A stretch of DNA of 40,084 nucleotides, taken from positions 1 through 40,084 of the forward strand of contig CANRKI010000009.1 of NCBI GenBank assembly GCA_947631175.1, read 5' to 3'. This DNA comes from an uncultured Flavobacterium sp. Lineage in GTDB: Bacteria; Bacteroidota; Bacteroidia; Flavobacteriales; Flavobacteriaceae. Position numbers and translations under genes: made by a program. Shown piece by piece: positions 9,426 to 19,818 of the stretch. Under the pieces are notes generated by a model. It saw only the letters and a program-made list of their open reading frames with translations, was not told where the DNA came from and searched no databases. Within the stretch, counting starts at the first letter, position 1; every line of letters starts with the position of its first letter.

Positions 9426-10328
9426 TTATTTATTTCGAGGATGAAAATCTGTTAAAATTTTAGATAAATGTTTACGATCTAAATGCATGTAAACCTCGGT
9501 TGTGGTTATCGATTCGTGACCTAACATAATTTGAATGGAGCGCAAATCGGCACCATTTTGTAGTAAATGTGTGGCAAAAGAATGACGAAATGTGTGTGGC
9601 GAAATGCTTTTTTTGAGGGCAATTTTTGTAGCCAAATCTTTAATAATTGTAAAAACCATCGCACGTGTTAATTTTTTCCCTCGACGGTTTAAAAACAAGG
9701 TATCCTCGAACCCTTTTTGTATGGGCAAATGCGTACGTACGGTGTTTTTGTATAACAAAATATATTTTTGGGTGTGCTTGCTAATGGGCACAAAACGTTG
9801 CTTGTTGCCTTTACCAGAAACTTTTATAAATCCTTCGTCGAAAAAGAGATCTGAAATTTTTAAATCTGTTAACTCGCTCACGCGTAATCCGCAGCTGTAC
9901 AGGGTTTCGAGTATACATCGGTTGCGTTCGCCTTCGGGTTTAGATAGGTCAATGGCGGCAATGAGCAAATCAATTTCTTCACTCGATAAAGTGTCTGGAA
10001 GTTTGCGTCCAATCTTAGGTATTTCGATTAATTCTAAGGGATAATCTTCGCGTAAGCCTTCAAAATTTAAGTATTTAAAAAAGCTTTTTAATCCAGAAAT
10101 AATTCGCGATTGGGAACGTGTATTTACTTGATCTGAAATGTGATAAATGAATTGCGAAATTTGGGAATCTGAAATTGATATTGGACTTACTTTTATATCC
10201 TGTTCTTTCAAATAATTAATCAATTTAGAAATATCTAATTCGTAATTTAATATTGTGTTCGTCGATAATCCTCGTTCAATTCTTAAAAAATTTTTATAAT
10301 CATTAAGAAGTTTCCCCCAGTCTTTCAT
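9426..10328 (-). CDS. xerD: Site-specific tyrosine recombinase XerD-like
   Basis: N-terminal SAM-like domain; catalytic ...LYSCGLRVSEL..., HTFRHSFATHLLQNGADLRSIQIMLGHESITTTEVYMH. Confidence 0.9.
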   Translation of the reverse strand: MKDWGKLLNDYKNFLRIERGLSTNTILNYELDISKLINYLKEQDIKVSPISISDSQISQFIYHISDQVNTRSQSRIISGLKSFFKYLNFEGLREDYPLELIEIPKIGRKLPDTLSSEEIDLLIAAIDLSKPEGERNRCILETLYSCGLRVSELTDLKISDLFFDEGFIKVSGKGNKQRFVPISKHTQKYILLYKNTVRTHLPIQKGFEDTLFLNRRGKKLTRAMVFTIIKDLATKIALKKSISPHTFRHSFATHLLQNGADLRSIQIMLGHESITTTEVYMHLDRKHLSKILTDFHPRNK

Positions 10329-10415
10329 TTGTTAAAAAATTAATAATTAATACCATTTGGTATAATAAAGTATAATAATAAGAGTTTATGAAGTAAAAGT
10401 AAAAAAAGTATACAA

Positions 10416-11060
10416 ATGAAACTATTAAATTTTATTACAACAGGAACAATAGCATTGCTATTAACTTCTGGCACTTTAACAGCACAAACTAACAACGAAA
10501 GAATTTCTAGATTTGGAGTAAAAGCGGGATATAGCCATTCTTCACTTACAACTTCAAGTAAAAAAAATGTATGGAATAATGATCATGATGCCAGATCAGG
10601 ATTTTATGGTGGTTTATTTGGTGAGTTTTCTTTAACTCCAGAAAAAGGATTTTCATTGCAAGTTGAAGCTTTGTATTCTCAACAAGGTGATTCTTACAAA
10701 TATGATCTTAATCCAACAAATACAATTACAACAGAAGCAAAATTAGACTATATTAACGTTCCTGTTTTAGCAAAAATATACGTTACTAATTGGTTAGCAT
10801 TTTATGGTGGGCCAACAGTTGGATTTAAAATCAAAGAAGAGTATGACGTAAAATCATCTGATTCTAATTATACAATATCTACTGAAGATGACCAAGTACA
10901 AACTGTTGATGTTGCATTAACTGGTGGAGTTACTATTGATGTTGGTAATAGATTTTTTATTGAAGGACGTTATAACCACGGTATAAAACCAGTTGTTAGA
11001 GGCATGGGGAATAACAACAATAACTCAACTATTCAAGCGGGAATTGGTTTTAAATTTTAA
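10416..11060 (+). CDS. Outer membrane beta-barrel (PorT/OMP_b-brl family-like) protein
   Basis: Signal peptide, beta-strand periodicity, C-terminal aromatic 'GIGFKF'. Confidence 0.7.
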   Translation: MKLLNFITTGTIALLLTSGTLTAQTNNERISRFGVKAGYSHSSLTTSSKKNVWNNDHDARSGFYGGLFGEFSLTPEKGFSLQVEALYSQQGDSYKYDLNPTNTITTEAKLDYINVPVLAKIYVTNWLAFYGGPTVGFKIKEEYDVKSSDSNYTISTEDDQVQTVDVALTGGVTIDVGNRFFIEGRYNHGIKPVVRGMGNNNNNSTIQAGIGFKF

Positions 11061-11085
11061 AAATTTTTACTATTTATATTTTAAA

Positions 11086-11118
11086 CAAGGTCAAAGTATT
11101 TTTCTTTGACCTTGTTTG
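11086..11118. terminator. Hairpin terminator
   Basis: CAAGGTCAAAGtatttttCTTTGACCTTG. Confidence 0.65.
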
Positions 11119-11217
11119 TTTATTTAGGTATGTATACTCTTAGCAATTGATAGATTACATAATTTTAAAAAACTTTAAGTACATTTATAATCTAAAATTA
11201 TTATTACTTATTTTATA

Positions 11218-11634
11218 ATGAAAAAAATATTGATATTAAATGGACCTAACTTAAATTTATTAGGCAAACGCGAACCTGAGATTTATGGTTCAACTACTTT
11301 TGAATCCTATTTCACGTCCTTACAAAATAAGTTTACTAGTACGGATTTACATTATTACCAAAGTAATATTGAGGGTGAAATTATAAACAAAATTCACGAG
11401 GTGGGTTTCATTTTTGATGCCATAATTTTAAATGCTGGTGCTTACACGCACACCTCGATTGCTATTGCTGATGCGATAAAAGGTGTTACTTGCCCAGTGA
11501 TTGAAGTACACATTTCAAACACTTTTGCTCGTGAAAGTTTTAGACATCATTCGTATATCTCGCCAGTTTGTAAAGGTGTAATTGTTGGTTTTGGGCTTAA
11601 ATCGTACGAACTTGCTATTGAATCTACATTCTAA
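11218..11634 (+). CDS. aroQ: Type II 3-dehydroquinate dehydratase
   Basis: ILNGPNLNLLGKREPEIYG, NAGAYTHTSIAIADA, EVHISN. Confidence 0.95.
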   Translation: MKKILILNGPNLNLLGKREPEIYGSTTFESYFTSLQNKFTSTDLHYYQSNIEGEIINKIHEVGFIFDAIILNAGAYTHTSIAIADAIKGVTCPVIEVHISNTFARESFRHHSYISPVCKGVIVGFGLKSYELAIESTF

Positions 11635-11636
11635 AT

Positions 11637-14096
11637 ATGCTAAAAAAATTACTTGTTGCCTTAGTCCTACTCACTTATTTTTGCACATTTTCTCAAGTAA
11701 AAGGTAAAGTTACAGATACCAATAATTTGGTAATTCCGTACGCATCAATCGTTATCCAAAACTCTTATACAGGAACCGGAGCTAACGAAAAAGGAATTTA
11801 TGAACTTGGCATTAACACACCAGGTAATTATGTATTTATTTTTAAAAGTATAGGTTACAAAACCTTAACAAAAAATGTGTCTATTACAAAATTTCCGTTT
11901 GTATTGGATGTGGTTTTGGAAGAAGAAGCTAACACCTTAAACGAAATGGTAATTGTTGCCAAAAAAGAAGATCCAGCGTATGAGATTATTCGTAACACGA
12001 TTGCAGCAAAAAAATCCATTCAAGAAAAAATTAAAGGTTTTGAAGTTGATTTTTATTCAAAAGGTTCGTTTATAATTGATTCGTTCCCTGAAAAAATTTT
12101 ATTTTTTGATTTGAAAGAAGAAAAAAAAGAATTTGACTCAACGCAAACAAAACACATTTACTTATCGGAAACATTCTCCAAATTAAAATTTCAAAAGCCA
12201 AATAAATACAACGAAGTTGTCACTGCATCTAAAGTAAGTGGCAACGATAATGGCTTTAGTTTTAATACCGCATTGCAGTCTAACGTTGATTTTTTTAACA
12301 ACACCATCAAACAAATTGATTATGCAGTATCGCCCTTATCAAATCAAGCGTTTGGTTACTACAAATTTAAACTTCTTCATACTTTTTTAGACGAGAATAA
12401 TCAACTGATTAATAAAATACTAGTTACTCCCATAAACAAAACAGAACCAACATTTAGTGGCGAAATCTATATTGTTGAGAGTACATGGAATATTTATGCT
12501 ATTGACTTAAAAACAACTGGAAAACGCCTGAAGAAGCCGATGATGGATACATTTAACATTCAGCAACAGTTTCAATACAATGCAGAAAATAAACTTTGGA
12601 CCAAGCAATCGCAAGCTATACAAATTAAAGCGGGTGTTTTTGGAATAAATTTTACCGGAAATTTCATTCATATTTTTAATAATTACAACATAAATCCGGA
12701 ATTTACTTCTGACGATTTTGGTAAAACGATTGTAACATTTACCGAAAAATCCAATCAAAGAGATTCGTTATTTTGGGAACAAAATCGTCCAATTCCGTTA
12801 ACACAAAACGAAAGCTTTGATTATAAATACAAAGATAGCGTGGCGGTTGTAAAAAAATTTAAAGCCGATAGTTTACGAATAAAATCGAATGTTTTTAAAT
12901 TCAAAAACATTTTAAATGGCTATAGCTATAAATCTAAAAACAATGTACACAGCTTTAATTTTTCTGACTTAATTCAGATTCCAGGTTACAATTCCGTACA
13001 AGGTATTAACTTAAAAAATAGCCTAAACTATAAATACAACGATACTATTAATAAAAATAATTTTAGTGCGGGTGTTGATTTTAATTATGGTTTCTCTGAA
13101 CAAAAACTTAGAACTACAGGATTTGTACATAAAACCATAAATTACGACAAAAGACAAAGTATTTATGTTTTGGGAGGTTCTAAACTTACGCAATACAATC
13201 AAAACGATCCGATAACAGATGTTGTAAACGCTGTATCGAGTTTAGTTTTTAGAAAAAACTTTGCCAAATACTATCATAAAAATTTTATAAGTGCCAAATT
13301 TAACTCAAAAATCACCGATTTTATGTCGGGATCGATAACATTAAGTCACGAGCAACGTAAGGCGTTACAAAATCATAGTAATGCAAATCCGTTCGATATT
13401 GACCGAGAATATTGGTCGAATAATCCATTAAATAGAACAAACGATGCTTGGGCTTTTGAAACCAATTCGATATATAAAATGAGGTTGAATGCTTTTTTTG
13501 AATTTGGAAATCAATACATAAAACGTGGACGAAGTATCTCTAAAATTAGTAATACAAAATATCCAACGGTACATGTAACTTACACTAATGCTTTGGGAAC
13601 GAATGATACAGATTATCACTTTGAAACCATTGAGGCACAAATAAAATACAGCAAAAAATTAGCACAATACGGAAATATTCAATTGCAAACTACTTTAACT
13701 GGTTTTATAAACAAAAGTGCGGACTTGTTATTTATTGATTATACGCATTTTAACGGAAATAGAACCTTTGTTTACAACAAGAACTTAAACAATAATCATT
13801 TTTATTTGATGCCTTATTATAAATATTCGACTCAAGAGAATAGTATAACAGCGCATTTGGCGTATAATGATAAGGGAATTATTATCAATAAAATTCCGTT
13901 ACTAAAACAATTACAATGTAATTTAATTGGAAATGTGAATTTTTTATCGACTACAAATAACTCTCCTTACATTGAGTATGCTTTTGGTTTAGATAATTTA
14001 GGATTTGGCAAATACCGATTACTGAAATTACAGTACACTATTAGCAATCAAAATACAAAAGGGATTCAGGTTGGAATGAATTTGAATTTATTTTAA
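11637..14096 (+). CDS. DUF5686-type/carboxypeptidase-like regulatory domain outer-membrane protein
   Basis: Signal peptide, N-terminal CarbopepD_reg-2-like domain (GKVTDTNNLVIPYASIVIQNS), C-terminal barrel. Confidence 0.75.
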   Translation: MLKKLLVALVLLTYFCTFSQVKGKVTDTNNLVIPYASIVIQNSYTGTGANEKGIYELGINTPGNYVFIFKSIGYKTLTKNVSITKFPFVLDVVLEEEANTLNEMVIVAKKEDPAYEIIRNTIAAKKSIQEKIKGFEVDFYSKGSFIIDSFPEKILFFDLKEEKKEFDSTQTKHIYLSETFSKLKFQKPNKYNEVVTASKVSGNDNGFSFNTALQSNVDFFNNTIKQIDYAVSPLSNQAFGYYKFKLLHTFLDENNQLINKILVTPINKTEPTFSGEIYIVESTWNIYAIDLKTTGKRLKKPMMDTFNIQQQFQYNAENKLWTKQSQAIQIKAGVFGINFTGNFIHIFNNYNINPEFTSDDFGKTIVTFTEKSNQRDSLFWEQNRPIPLTQNESFDYKYKDSVAVVKKFKADSLRIKSNVFKFKNILNGYSYKSKNNVHSFNFSDLIQIPGYNSVQGINLKNSLNYKYNDTINKNNFSAGVDFNYGFSEQKLRTTGFVHKTINYDKRQSIYVLGGSKLTQYNQNDPITDVVNAVSSLVFRKNFAKYYHKNFISAKFNSKITDFMSGSITLSHEQRKALQNHSNANPFDIDREYWSNNPLNRTNDAWAFETNSIYKMRLNAFFEFGNQYIKRGRSISKISNTKYPTVHVTYTNALGTNDTDYHFETIEAQIKYSKKLAQYGNIQLQTTLTGFINKSADLLFIDYTHFNGNRTFVYNKNLNNNHFYLMPYYKYSTQENSITAHLAYNDKGIIINKIPLLKQLQCNLIGNVNFLSTTNNSPYIEYAFGLDNLGFGKYRLLKLQYTISNQNTKGIQVGMNLNLF

Positions 14097-14110
14097 GACG
14101 AAGTATTTTT

Positions 14111-14277
14111 GCGTGAGGGATTGGAGCTTTGTTTGAGCACATTTTGGAACGCAGTGTAAAAATTGCGAGTGCGCAAAGCCCGACGGCGCGATTTGTATGG
14201 TGTTTTTTAGATGTTTTGTCAATTTTAGTAATTGGTGCAATGTTTTATTACTTGAATTAATAAGCGGCGGCACGCCC
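14111..14277 (+). repeat. Structured intergenic repeat, divergent copy D
   Basis: GCGTGAGGGATTGGAGC...CAAAGCCCGACGGCGCG...GGCACGCCC; shared ends and GCCCGAC core with copies B/C. Confidence 0.5.
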
Positions 14278-14283
14278 AAATAA

Positions 14284-14320
14284 AAAAAGTCAGACTTTAC
14301 AGCCTGACTTTTGTTTTTTA
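14284..14320. terminator. Hairpin terminator
   Basis: AAAAAAGTCAGActttacagccTGACTTTTGTTTTT. Confidence 0.7.
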
Positions 14321-16468
14321 TTTTACGATATCCATCTCGTCGATTAAGTGTTTTGCACCCGCGTAAGTATCGATCACCCAAAGTACAAAACGAATGTCTA
14401 CGTTGATTGTACGTTGTAATTTAGGATCGAAGATTACGTCTCCGGCCATTGCCTCGATGTTACCGTCGAAGGCTAAACCAATAAGTTCACCTTTACCGTT
14501 AAGAACTGGAGAACCTGAGTTTCCGCCAGTGATATCGTGGTCTGTTAACATGTTCACGTGTAAAGAACCGTCTTTATCTGCATAAGTTCCGTATTCTTTT
14601 TTCGCTGCCATGTCTAAAAGACGTTGTGGTAAATCGAACTCTAAATCTCCTTTTTTGTATTTTTTAACCATACCATCTAAAGTTGTATAGTTGTTTGTTT
14701 TAGCGTCGTTACGTTTGTCTTTTGGTAAAGCACGAACAGTACCGTATGTTAAACGTAATGTAGAGTTAGCGTCTGGATATTTAATTTCAGAAATTCCAGA
14801 TTCGCGTAATCCAGCAACTAATTTACGGAAAGCAGCTTGGTAGTCGTTTTCGGCTTTAGCAACTTCGTCAGATTTAGCGTTGTAGTGTGTTAGTAAATTG
14901 TTTGATAATTTTACTAAAGGATCGTTAGTGATTTGATTTGCATCTGGCTCTACTAAAAATGCTTTTACAGCTTCTGGCGAACGGAAAATTGATAATTCGA
15001 AAATTGCGTTAACGTAAGCTTTGAAATCTCCGTTGTTGTTTTTAGCTAATTGATCGATTTGTGGTGCTAAACCATAAGTTTTCCCTTTTTGAGCGTATAA
15101 AGCTAATTGTGCAGCAAGTACATCTTTTTCTGCAGGGATGTATAATTCGTTGTAGAATTCGTTAATCATTTGCTCTAAAGCAGGTTTAACTTCTGCTTGT
15201 TTTTGAGCTGGTGCTTTAGCATACATTTCTAACTGACGACCGATGCTACGAGATACAGTACCAAATGCAGATGAACGTAACATTGTCATTAAATAGTTAT
15301 CGTGTGCTGCTTTGTTGTTTGTTAAAGCGTAGTATTTGTTGATTGTTTCAACAACGTTACCGTATTTTGCTTTGTTAGCAGGTTTGTTTGCCCATTTGTT
15401 AAATTTAGCTTCTTGCGCTGCTTTAGATTTAGCGGTTTTAAACTGAGTTAACGCATCAATCATTCCTTGACGGTTTTTCCAGTAGTTTGCTAAAGAAGCA
15501 TATTTAGAAGCGTATTTTAAGTTAACAGCTTCGTCTGCCACCATATGCTTTTTAAGGTTGTCCATACCTGTTTTCGAACCTTCAACCCAAGCTGGGTAAG
15601 CATATTTTACGTTTTGTTCGATTCCGCCAGCTGGCATCCAACGGTTTGTACGCCCTGGATATCCTAAAATCATAGTGAAATCGCCTTCTTTAATTCCGCC
15701 AACATTAACTGGTAAGTGGTGTTTAGGTTTTAAAGGAACGTTTGTAGTAGCGTATTGTGCTGGTTGGTTTTTATCATCAGCATACACACGGAATAAAGAG
15801 AAATCTCCTGTGTGACGAGGCCATTCCCAGTTGTCTGTATCACCACCAAATTTCCCGATAGATTCTTCTGGTGTTCCAACTAAACGAACGTCAGTATAAT
15901 CCTGGTACACAAAGTAGTAGTATTCGTTTCCTTGAAAGAATGGGCGAACAGCAACAGTGTATTTTCCGTTTTCAGAATTTTCTTCTTGAATTTTAGCAAT
16001 TTCAGCATTGATCGCTTTTTCGCGTTCAGCTTCTGTCATTGTATCGTTTACTTTCCCTAAAATACGTTTAGAAACATCGTCCATACGAACAAAGAAACGA
16101 ACGTATAAATTTTTAGGTTTTAATTCTTCCGCATGATTTTTAGCCCAAAAACCATTTTTTAAATAGTTGTGTTCTGGAGAAGAAAGTTCAGCAATTACAT
16201 TGTAACCACAGTGGTGATTAGTTAATACTAAACCGTCTTTTGAGATCATTTCGGCAGTACATCCTCCGTTAAATTGTACAATAGCATCTTTTAAAGAGTT
16301 GTTATTGATGCTGTAAATTTCGTCTGCAGTAAGTTGCAGTCCCATTTTTTGCATATCGCGGTGGTTTAAACGTTCGATGAACATTAAAAACCACATACCT
16401 TCGTTCGCTTTAACAGAAAAAGGTAGTAACGTGAATATTGCGATAAATGAAAGAAGTAGTTTTTTCAT
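14318..16468 (-). CDS. S46 family dipeptidyl peptidase (DPP7/DPP11 type)
   Basis: NHHCGYNVI, DNWEWPRHTGDFSLFRVYADD, GGNSGSPVLNGKGELIGLAFDGN. Confidence 0.93.
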   Translation of the reverse strand: MKKLLLSFIAIFTLLPFSVKANEGMWFLMFIERLNHRDMQKMGLQLTADEIYSINNNSLKDAIVQFNGGCTAEMISKDGLVLTNHHCGYNVIAELSSPEHNYLKNGFWAKNHAEELKPKNLYVRFFVRMDDVSKRILGKVNDTMTEAEREKAINAEIAKIQEENSENGKYTVAVRPFFQGNEYYYFVYQDYTDVRLVGTPEESIGKFGGDTDNWEWPRHTGDFSLFRVYADDKNQPAQYATTNVPLKPKHHLPVNVGGIKEGDFTMILGYPGRTNRWMPAGGIEQNVKYAYPAWVEGSKTGMDNLKKHMVADEAVNLKYASKYASLANYWKNRQGMIDALTQFKTAKSKAAQEAKFNKWANKPANKAKYGNVVETINKYYALTNNKAAHDNYLMTMLRSSAFGTVSRSIGRQLEMYAKAPAQKQAEVKPALEQMINEFYNELYIPAEKDVLAAQLALYAQKGKTYGLAPQIDQLAKNNNGDFKAYVNAIFELSIFRSPEAVKAFLVEPDANQITNDPLVKLSNNLLTHYNAKSDEVAKAENDYQAAFRKLVAGLRESGISEIKYPDANSTLRLTYGTVRALPKDKRNDAKTNNYTTLDGMVKKYKKGDLEFDLPQRLLDMAAKKEYGTYADKDGSLHVNMLTDHDITGGNSGSPVLNGKGELIGLAFDGNIEAMAGDVIFDPKLQRTINVDIRFVLWVIDTYAGAKHLIDEMDIVK

Positions 16469-16632
16469 AATCTTTATTGTATATTTATAAGTAAGTGCGA
16501 ATATATAGCAAATAGCTCATTTATTAAAATGTATTTTTTTTATAATTTGCTCCTTAAAATACTTTTTTTGTTGTAAAAGCGTTATATAAGGGCAATAACC
16601 TAAAAAATATTAATCAAATTAAACAGTTTATT

Positions 16633-17094
16633 ATGGGATTATTTTCATTTGTTAAGAATGCTGGTGCAAAAGTATTTGGTAAAAAAGAAGAAGAAACAGC
16701 TGCACCTGAAGAGAAAAAACAAATAAGAGCTCAGGCCTTATTAGATCATGTTAAAAGTTTAGGATTGACGTACAACACATTAAAAATTAGCGTATCTGAC
16801 GATGATGTGAAAGTTGAAGGTGATGTGTCAGACCAATCTGATGCTGAGAAAATTATTTTAGCTATTGGTAATGTTGATGGTGTTGATCAGGTTGATAATT
16901 TAATGTCTGTAACTACACCTGCACCCGAAGCGAAATACCATACGGTAGTTAGCGGAGATAGCTTATCTAAGATTGCAAAAACATATTATGGTGATATGAT
17001 GAAATATCCAACTATTTTTGAAGCGAACCAACCTATGTTAGAGCATCCAGATAAAATATACCATGGACAGGTTTTAAGAATTCCTAATTTATAA
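16633..17094 (+). CDS. BON + LysM domain protein (LysM/YgaU-like)
   Basis: BON domain-like central part and C-terminal YHTVVSGDSLSKIAKTYYGD... Confidence 0.88.
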   Translation: MGLFSFVKNAGAKVFGKKEEETAAPEEKKQIRAQALLDHVKSLGLTYNTLKISVSDDDVKVEGDVSDQSDAEKIILAIGNVDGVDQVDNLMSVTTPAPEAKYHTVVSGDSLSKIAKTYYGDMMKYPTIFEANQPMLEHPDKIYHGQVLRIPNL

Positions 17095-17095
17095 A

Positions 17096-17134
17096 AAAAT
17101 GCCCCTTATAAAAAAATAAGGGGCATTTTTTATA
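17096..17134. terminator. Bidirectional hairpin terminator
   Basis: AAAAATGCCCCTTATaaaaaaATAAGGGGCATTTTTT. Confidence 0.85.
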
Positions 17135-17750
17135 GATTATAGTCTTTAGCAGCAGCAATTAACTCGATAATATTTTTCACTTGCAATTTTTGCATAAAAT
17201 TTTTTCGGTGTGTATCGACTGTTAAGGAGCTTAAAAAAAGTTCATCGGCAATTTGCGCACTTGTTTTTCCTTCTAAAACTTTTTGTAAAACTTGTATTTC
17301 TCTTTTGGTTAAAGCAGGAAGTTTTTGGGCTTGGGATTCTGCTTTAGTTATAATATTTTCAACTTCGGTACTTACAATTAATTTATTTTGTTGATTTAAA
17401 ATCGCATTTCTTAATTCGGTAGGAGTTGCGTTTTTTAATAGATATCCGTTAGCACCATTTTGTATGGCTTTAAATATAATACTAGCCTCGTTATGATTGC
17501 TAATAATTATTATTTTTATAGATGAATTTATACTTCTAATTTCTTTACAAATCTGCATCCCATCGGCATCTGGCAAAGAGATATCCAATAAAACAATATC
17601 AATATTGGTTTGGTTTTGAATAATAAATTGTTGCGCCTCTTTACCACTATAAAAGCAACCAACAATATGTACTTCATTTGTTGTAGTAATTAATTGTTTT
17701 AAACCTTCTAGTACAATGGGATGATCTTCAACGATAACTATTTTCTTCAT
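17130..17750 (-). CDS. LuxR/NarL-family response regulator
   Basis: Receiver domain (EDHPIVLEGL, LLDISLPDADG) and C-terminal HTH LTKREIQVLQKVLEGKTSAQIADELFLSSLTVDTHRKNFMQKL. Confidence 0.92.
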   Translation of the reverse strand: MKKIVIVEDHPIVLEGLKQLITTTNEVHIVGCFYSGKEAQQFIIQNQTNIDIVLLDISLPDADGMQICKEIRSINSSIKIIIISNHNEASIIFKAIQNGANGYLLKNATPTELRNAILNQQNKLIVSTEVENIITKAESQAQKLPALTKREIQVLQKVLEGKTSAQIADELFLSSLTVDTHRKNFMQKLQVKNIIELIAAAKDYNL

Positions 17751-19780
17751 GAAATTATATTTTTATGAATAGAAACTTGGATATTAATACTAGTACCTTG
17801 GTTGGGCACCGAATCAATTTCAAGGTTTCCGTTTAAATATGCGACTCTATTTTTAATATTAGTTAAACCTAGTCCAAAGTGTTGTTTTTCAATTTCAAAA
17901 CCAATTCCGTTATCCTCTACAGTTATATATATAATATCTTCGTTTTGAGAAACTTGAACAATTACCTCCTTTGCTTTGGCGTATTTTGTAGCGTTAGAGA
18001 GTAGTTCTTGTATGATTCTGTAAATATTTAATTTTATAGAATTTTCGATATCTTCATTTACATCTAGCACTTGTAAAAACACATTTTGGTTTTCATGTAC
18101 ATACATGTTACACAAGTCTTTTAATGATGTTTTTAAAGAGGTTTTTAGTAAGGATTCGGGCATTAAATTTCGGGAGATTTGGCGCAACTCGTTTAATGTT
18201 TTATCTAATTCTGTTTTTAGCTCAAAATTATTTTCTGTTGAAGATACTTTGTAACTAATCGCAGCTATACGACCGCCAATTCCGTCATGTAATTCTTTCG
18301 CAACTCTTCGTCTTTCATTTTCTTGTCCCTCAATAACGGCATTAGCCACAGACAGGTTTTGTTCGATTTTGACTTTCTTAATTTCAGAAAGGTGCGTTTT
18401 TTCTCTTTCAAAAATTAACTTTTTATTACTTCTGTAGTAAAAATAAAGGATTCCACTAATGAATAAAAAAGTTAAAAGTCCAATTACAGCTATAAAGGTA
18501 ATTTTTTTTATAGAGTTTAGTTCTAAATCTTGAGTTTGTTGTTTATTTTTTAACGTTAATATTTCGTTTTGTTTGGCCTCATCGTTATACAGAGCTTCAA
18601 GTTGGTTAATTTTAAATTTAGTATTTTGCTCATTAATTTTGTGACTAAGTTGGTTATATTTTTCAAGATATTCTAATGATAAGGAAAAGTCGCCTAAGTG
18701 TTTATAAATCTCGGTATAAAATTTATAAACACTAAGTTTATTAGCATCTGTAGACATTAAATCTAAATCATAATAAATAGAATCAACTTCATTTAACGCT
18801 TTTTCAAATTCTTTTAAATTTATTAATGTTTTTATTCTATAATTTTGAATTTCGAATATAAAGAACTTTTTATTTGCTCCTTTAGATAATTCAATCCCTT
18901 TATCAAAACTAAAAAGTGCTTCTTTAAATTGATGTGTTTTGTAATAAAAAAAACCTTCACTAAAAAAATAGGTTGCTTGTTGCTCTGCCGAAGGGTGTTG
19001 ATTTAATAATTGTCTGGATTTTTCAAGATACTTTTCTGCGTAATATGATTTTCCAAGTATTAAATAATTTTCGACCATTTTATTATATAAAGCTGCCAAA
19101 CGATGTGCTGAATTATCAGCCATAGAAATTAACTTTTCAGCTTCAATAAAATAATTTGCAGCTTTATCATTTTGATTCAAGTTCATAAAACCAACACCTA
19201 AACTCATATTTAATGATCCCAAACGACCATTATCTTTCGCCTTTTTTGCAAGCGGAATAGCGTTATTTAAAATAAGCTCTGTGTATTTTTCATCATCATT
19301 TCTAATCTGTTCTATAACGGCTAAATTACTCCAAATATCAGATAATATTTTATACGTTGCTATATTTTTATTTGTTTCTAGATACGAAATAGCACGCTTG
19401 TAGTATACTTTACTTTTAGCATATTCGCCTTTATGGTGATATAAATATCCCACTCGAGTATAATAAGAACCTAACAAAAAGTTATTATTACGACTTAAAG
19501 TAAAACCTTGTTTTAAATATTTTTGAGTTAAGGCGGTATCTTTAGCAATATATAACCTGGCCAAATCAAAATTAGCAAGAGCCTTAATACTATCTGATTT
19601 ATTACTTTTAAGAATCGAATTTAAATTATCGAGTGATTTTTCATTTAAAAAAGGAGACTGAGCATAACTATTACCCAAGAAATAAAATAGCAATATTAAA
19701 GCGAAAAAAGAATTATTAACTAATTTTTTAAGAAAAAAATCAGAAATATACCTAATAATAGGGATTTTTTTAATTTTCAT
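17747..19780 (-). CDS. TPR-containing sensor histidine kinase (HisKA_3/NarX-like)
   Basis: TPR repeats, TM, ENERRRVAKELHDGIGGRIAAISY, HATPase NIKNRVAYLNG; ATGA overlap with response regulator. Confidence 0.92.
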   Translation of the reverse strand: MKIKKIPIIRYISDFFLKKLVNNSFFALILLFYFLGNSYAQSPFLNEKSLDNLNSILKSNKSDSIKALANFDLARLYIAKDTALTQKYLKQGFTLSRNNNFLLGSYYTRVGYLYHHKGEYAKSKVYYKRAISYLETNKNIATYKILSDIWSNLAVIEQIRNDDEKYTELILNNAIPLAKKAKDNGRLGSLNMSLGVGFMNLNQNDKAANYFIEAEKLISMADNSAHRLAALYNKMVENYLILGKSYYAEKYLEKSRQLLNQHPSAEQQATYFFSEGFFYYKTHQFKEALFSFDKGIELSKGANKKFFIFEIQNYRIKTLINLKEFEKALNEVDSIYYDLDLMSTDANKLSVYKFYTEIYKHLGDFSLSLEYLEKYNQLSHKINEQNTKFKINQLEALYNDEAKQNEILTLKNKQQTQDLELNSIKKITFIAVIGLLTFLFISGILYFYYRSNKKLIFEREKTHLSEIKKVKIEQNLSVANAVIEGQENERRRVAKELHDGIGGRIAAISYKVSSTENNFELKTELDKTLNELRQISRNLMPESLLKTSLKTSLKDLCNMYVHENQNVFLQVLDVNEDIENSIKLNIYRIIQELLSNATKYAKAKEVIVQVSQNEDIIYITVEDNGIGFEIEKQHFGLGLTNIKNRVAYLNGNLEIDSVPNQGTSINIQVSIHKNIIS

Positions 19781-19818
19781 TTAATCGATTTTTGTATAGA
19801 ACATCAAATATATAAAAT

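Noticed and set aside
9426-10328. xerD as evidence of an integrative element
   Set aside because: Looks like chromosomal XerD next to housekeeping aroQ; no att repeats, tRNA or cargo genes seen.
14088-14381. 97-aa minus-strand ORF
   Set aside because: Overlaps the structured repeat D, a terminator and the 3' end of the S46 peptidase; no protein-like composition.
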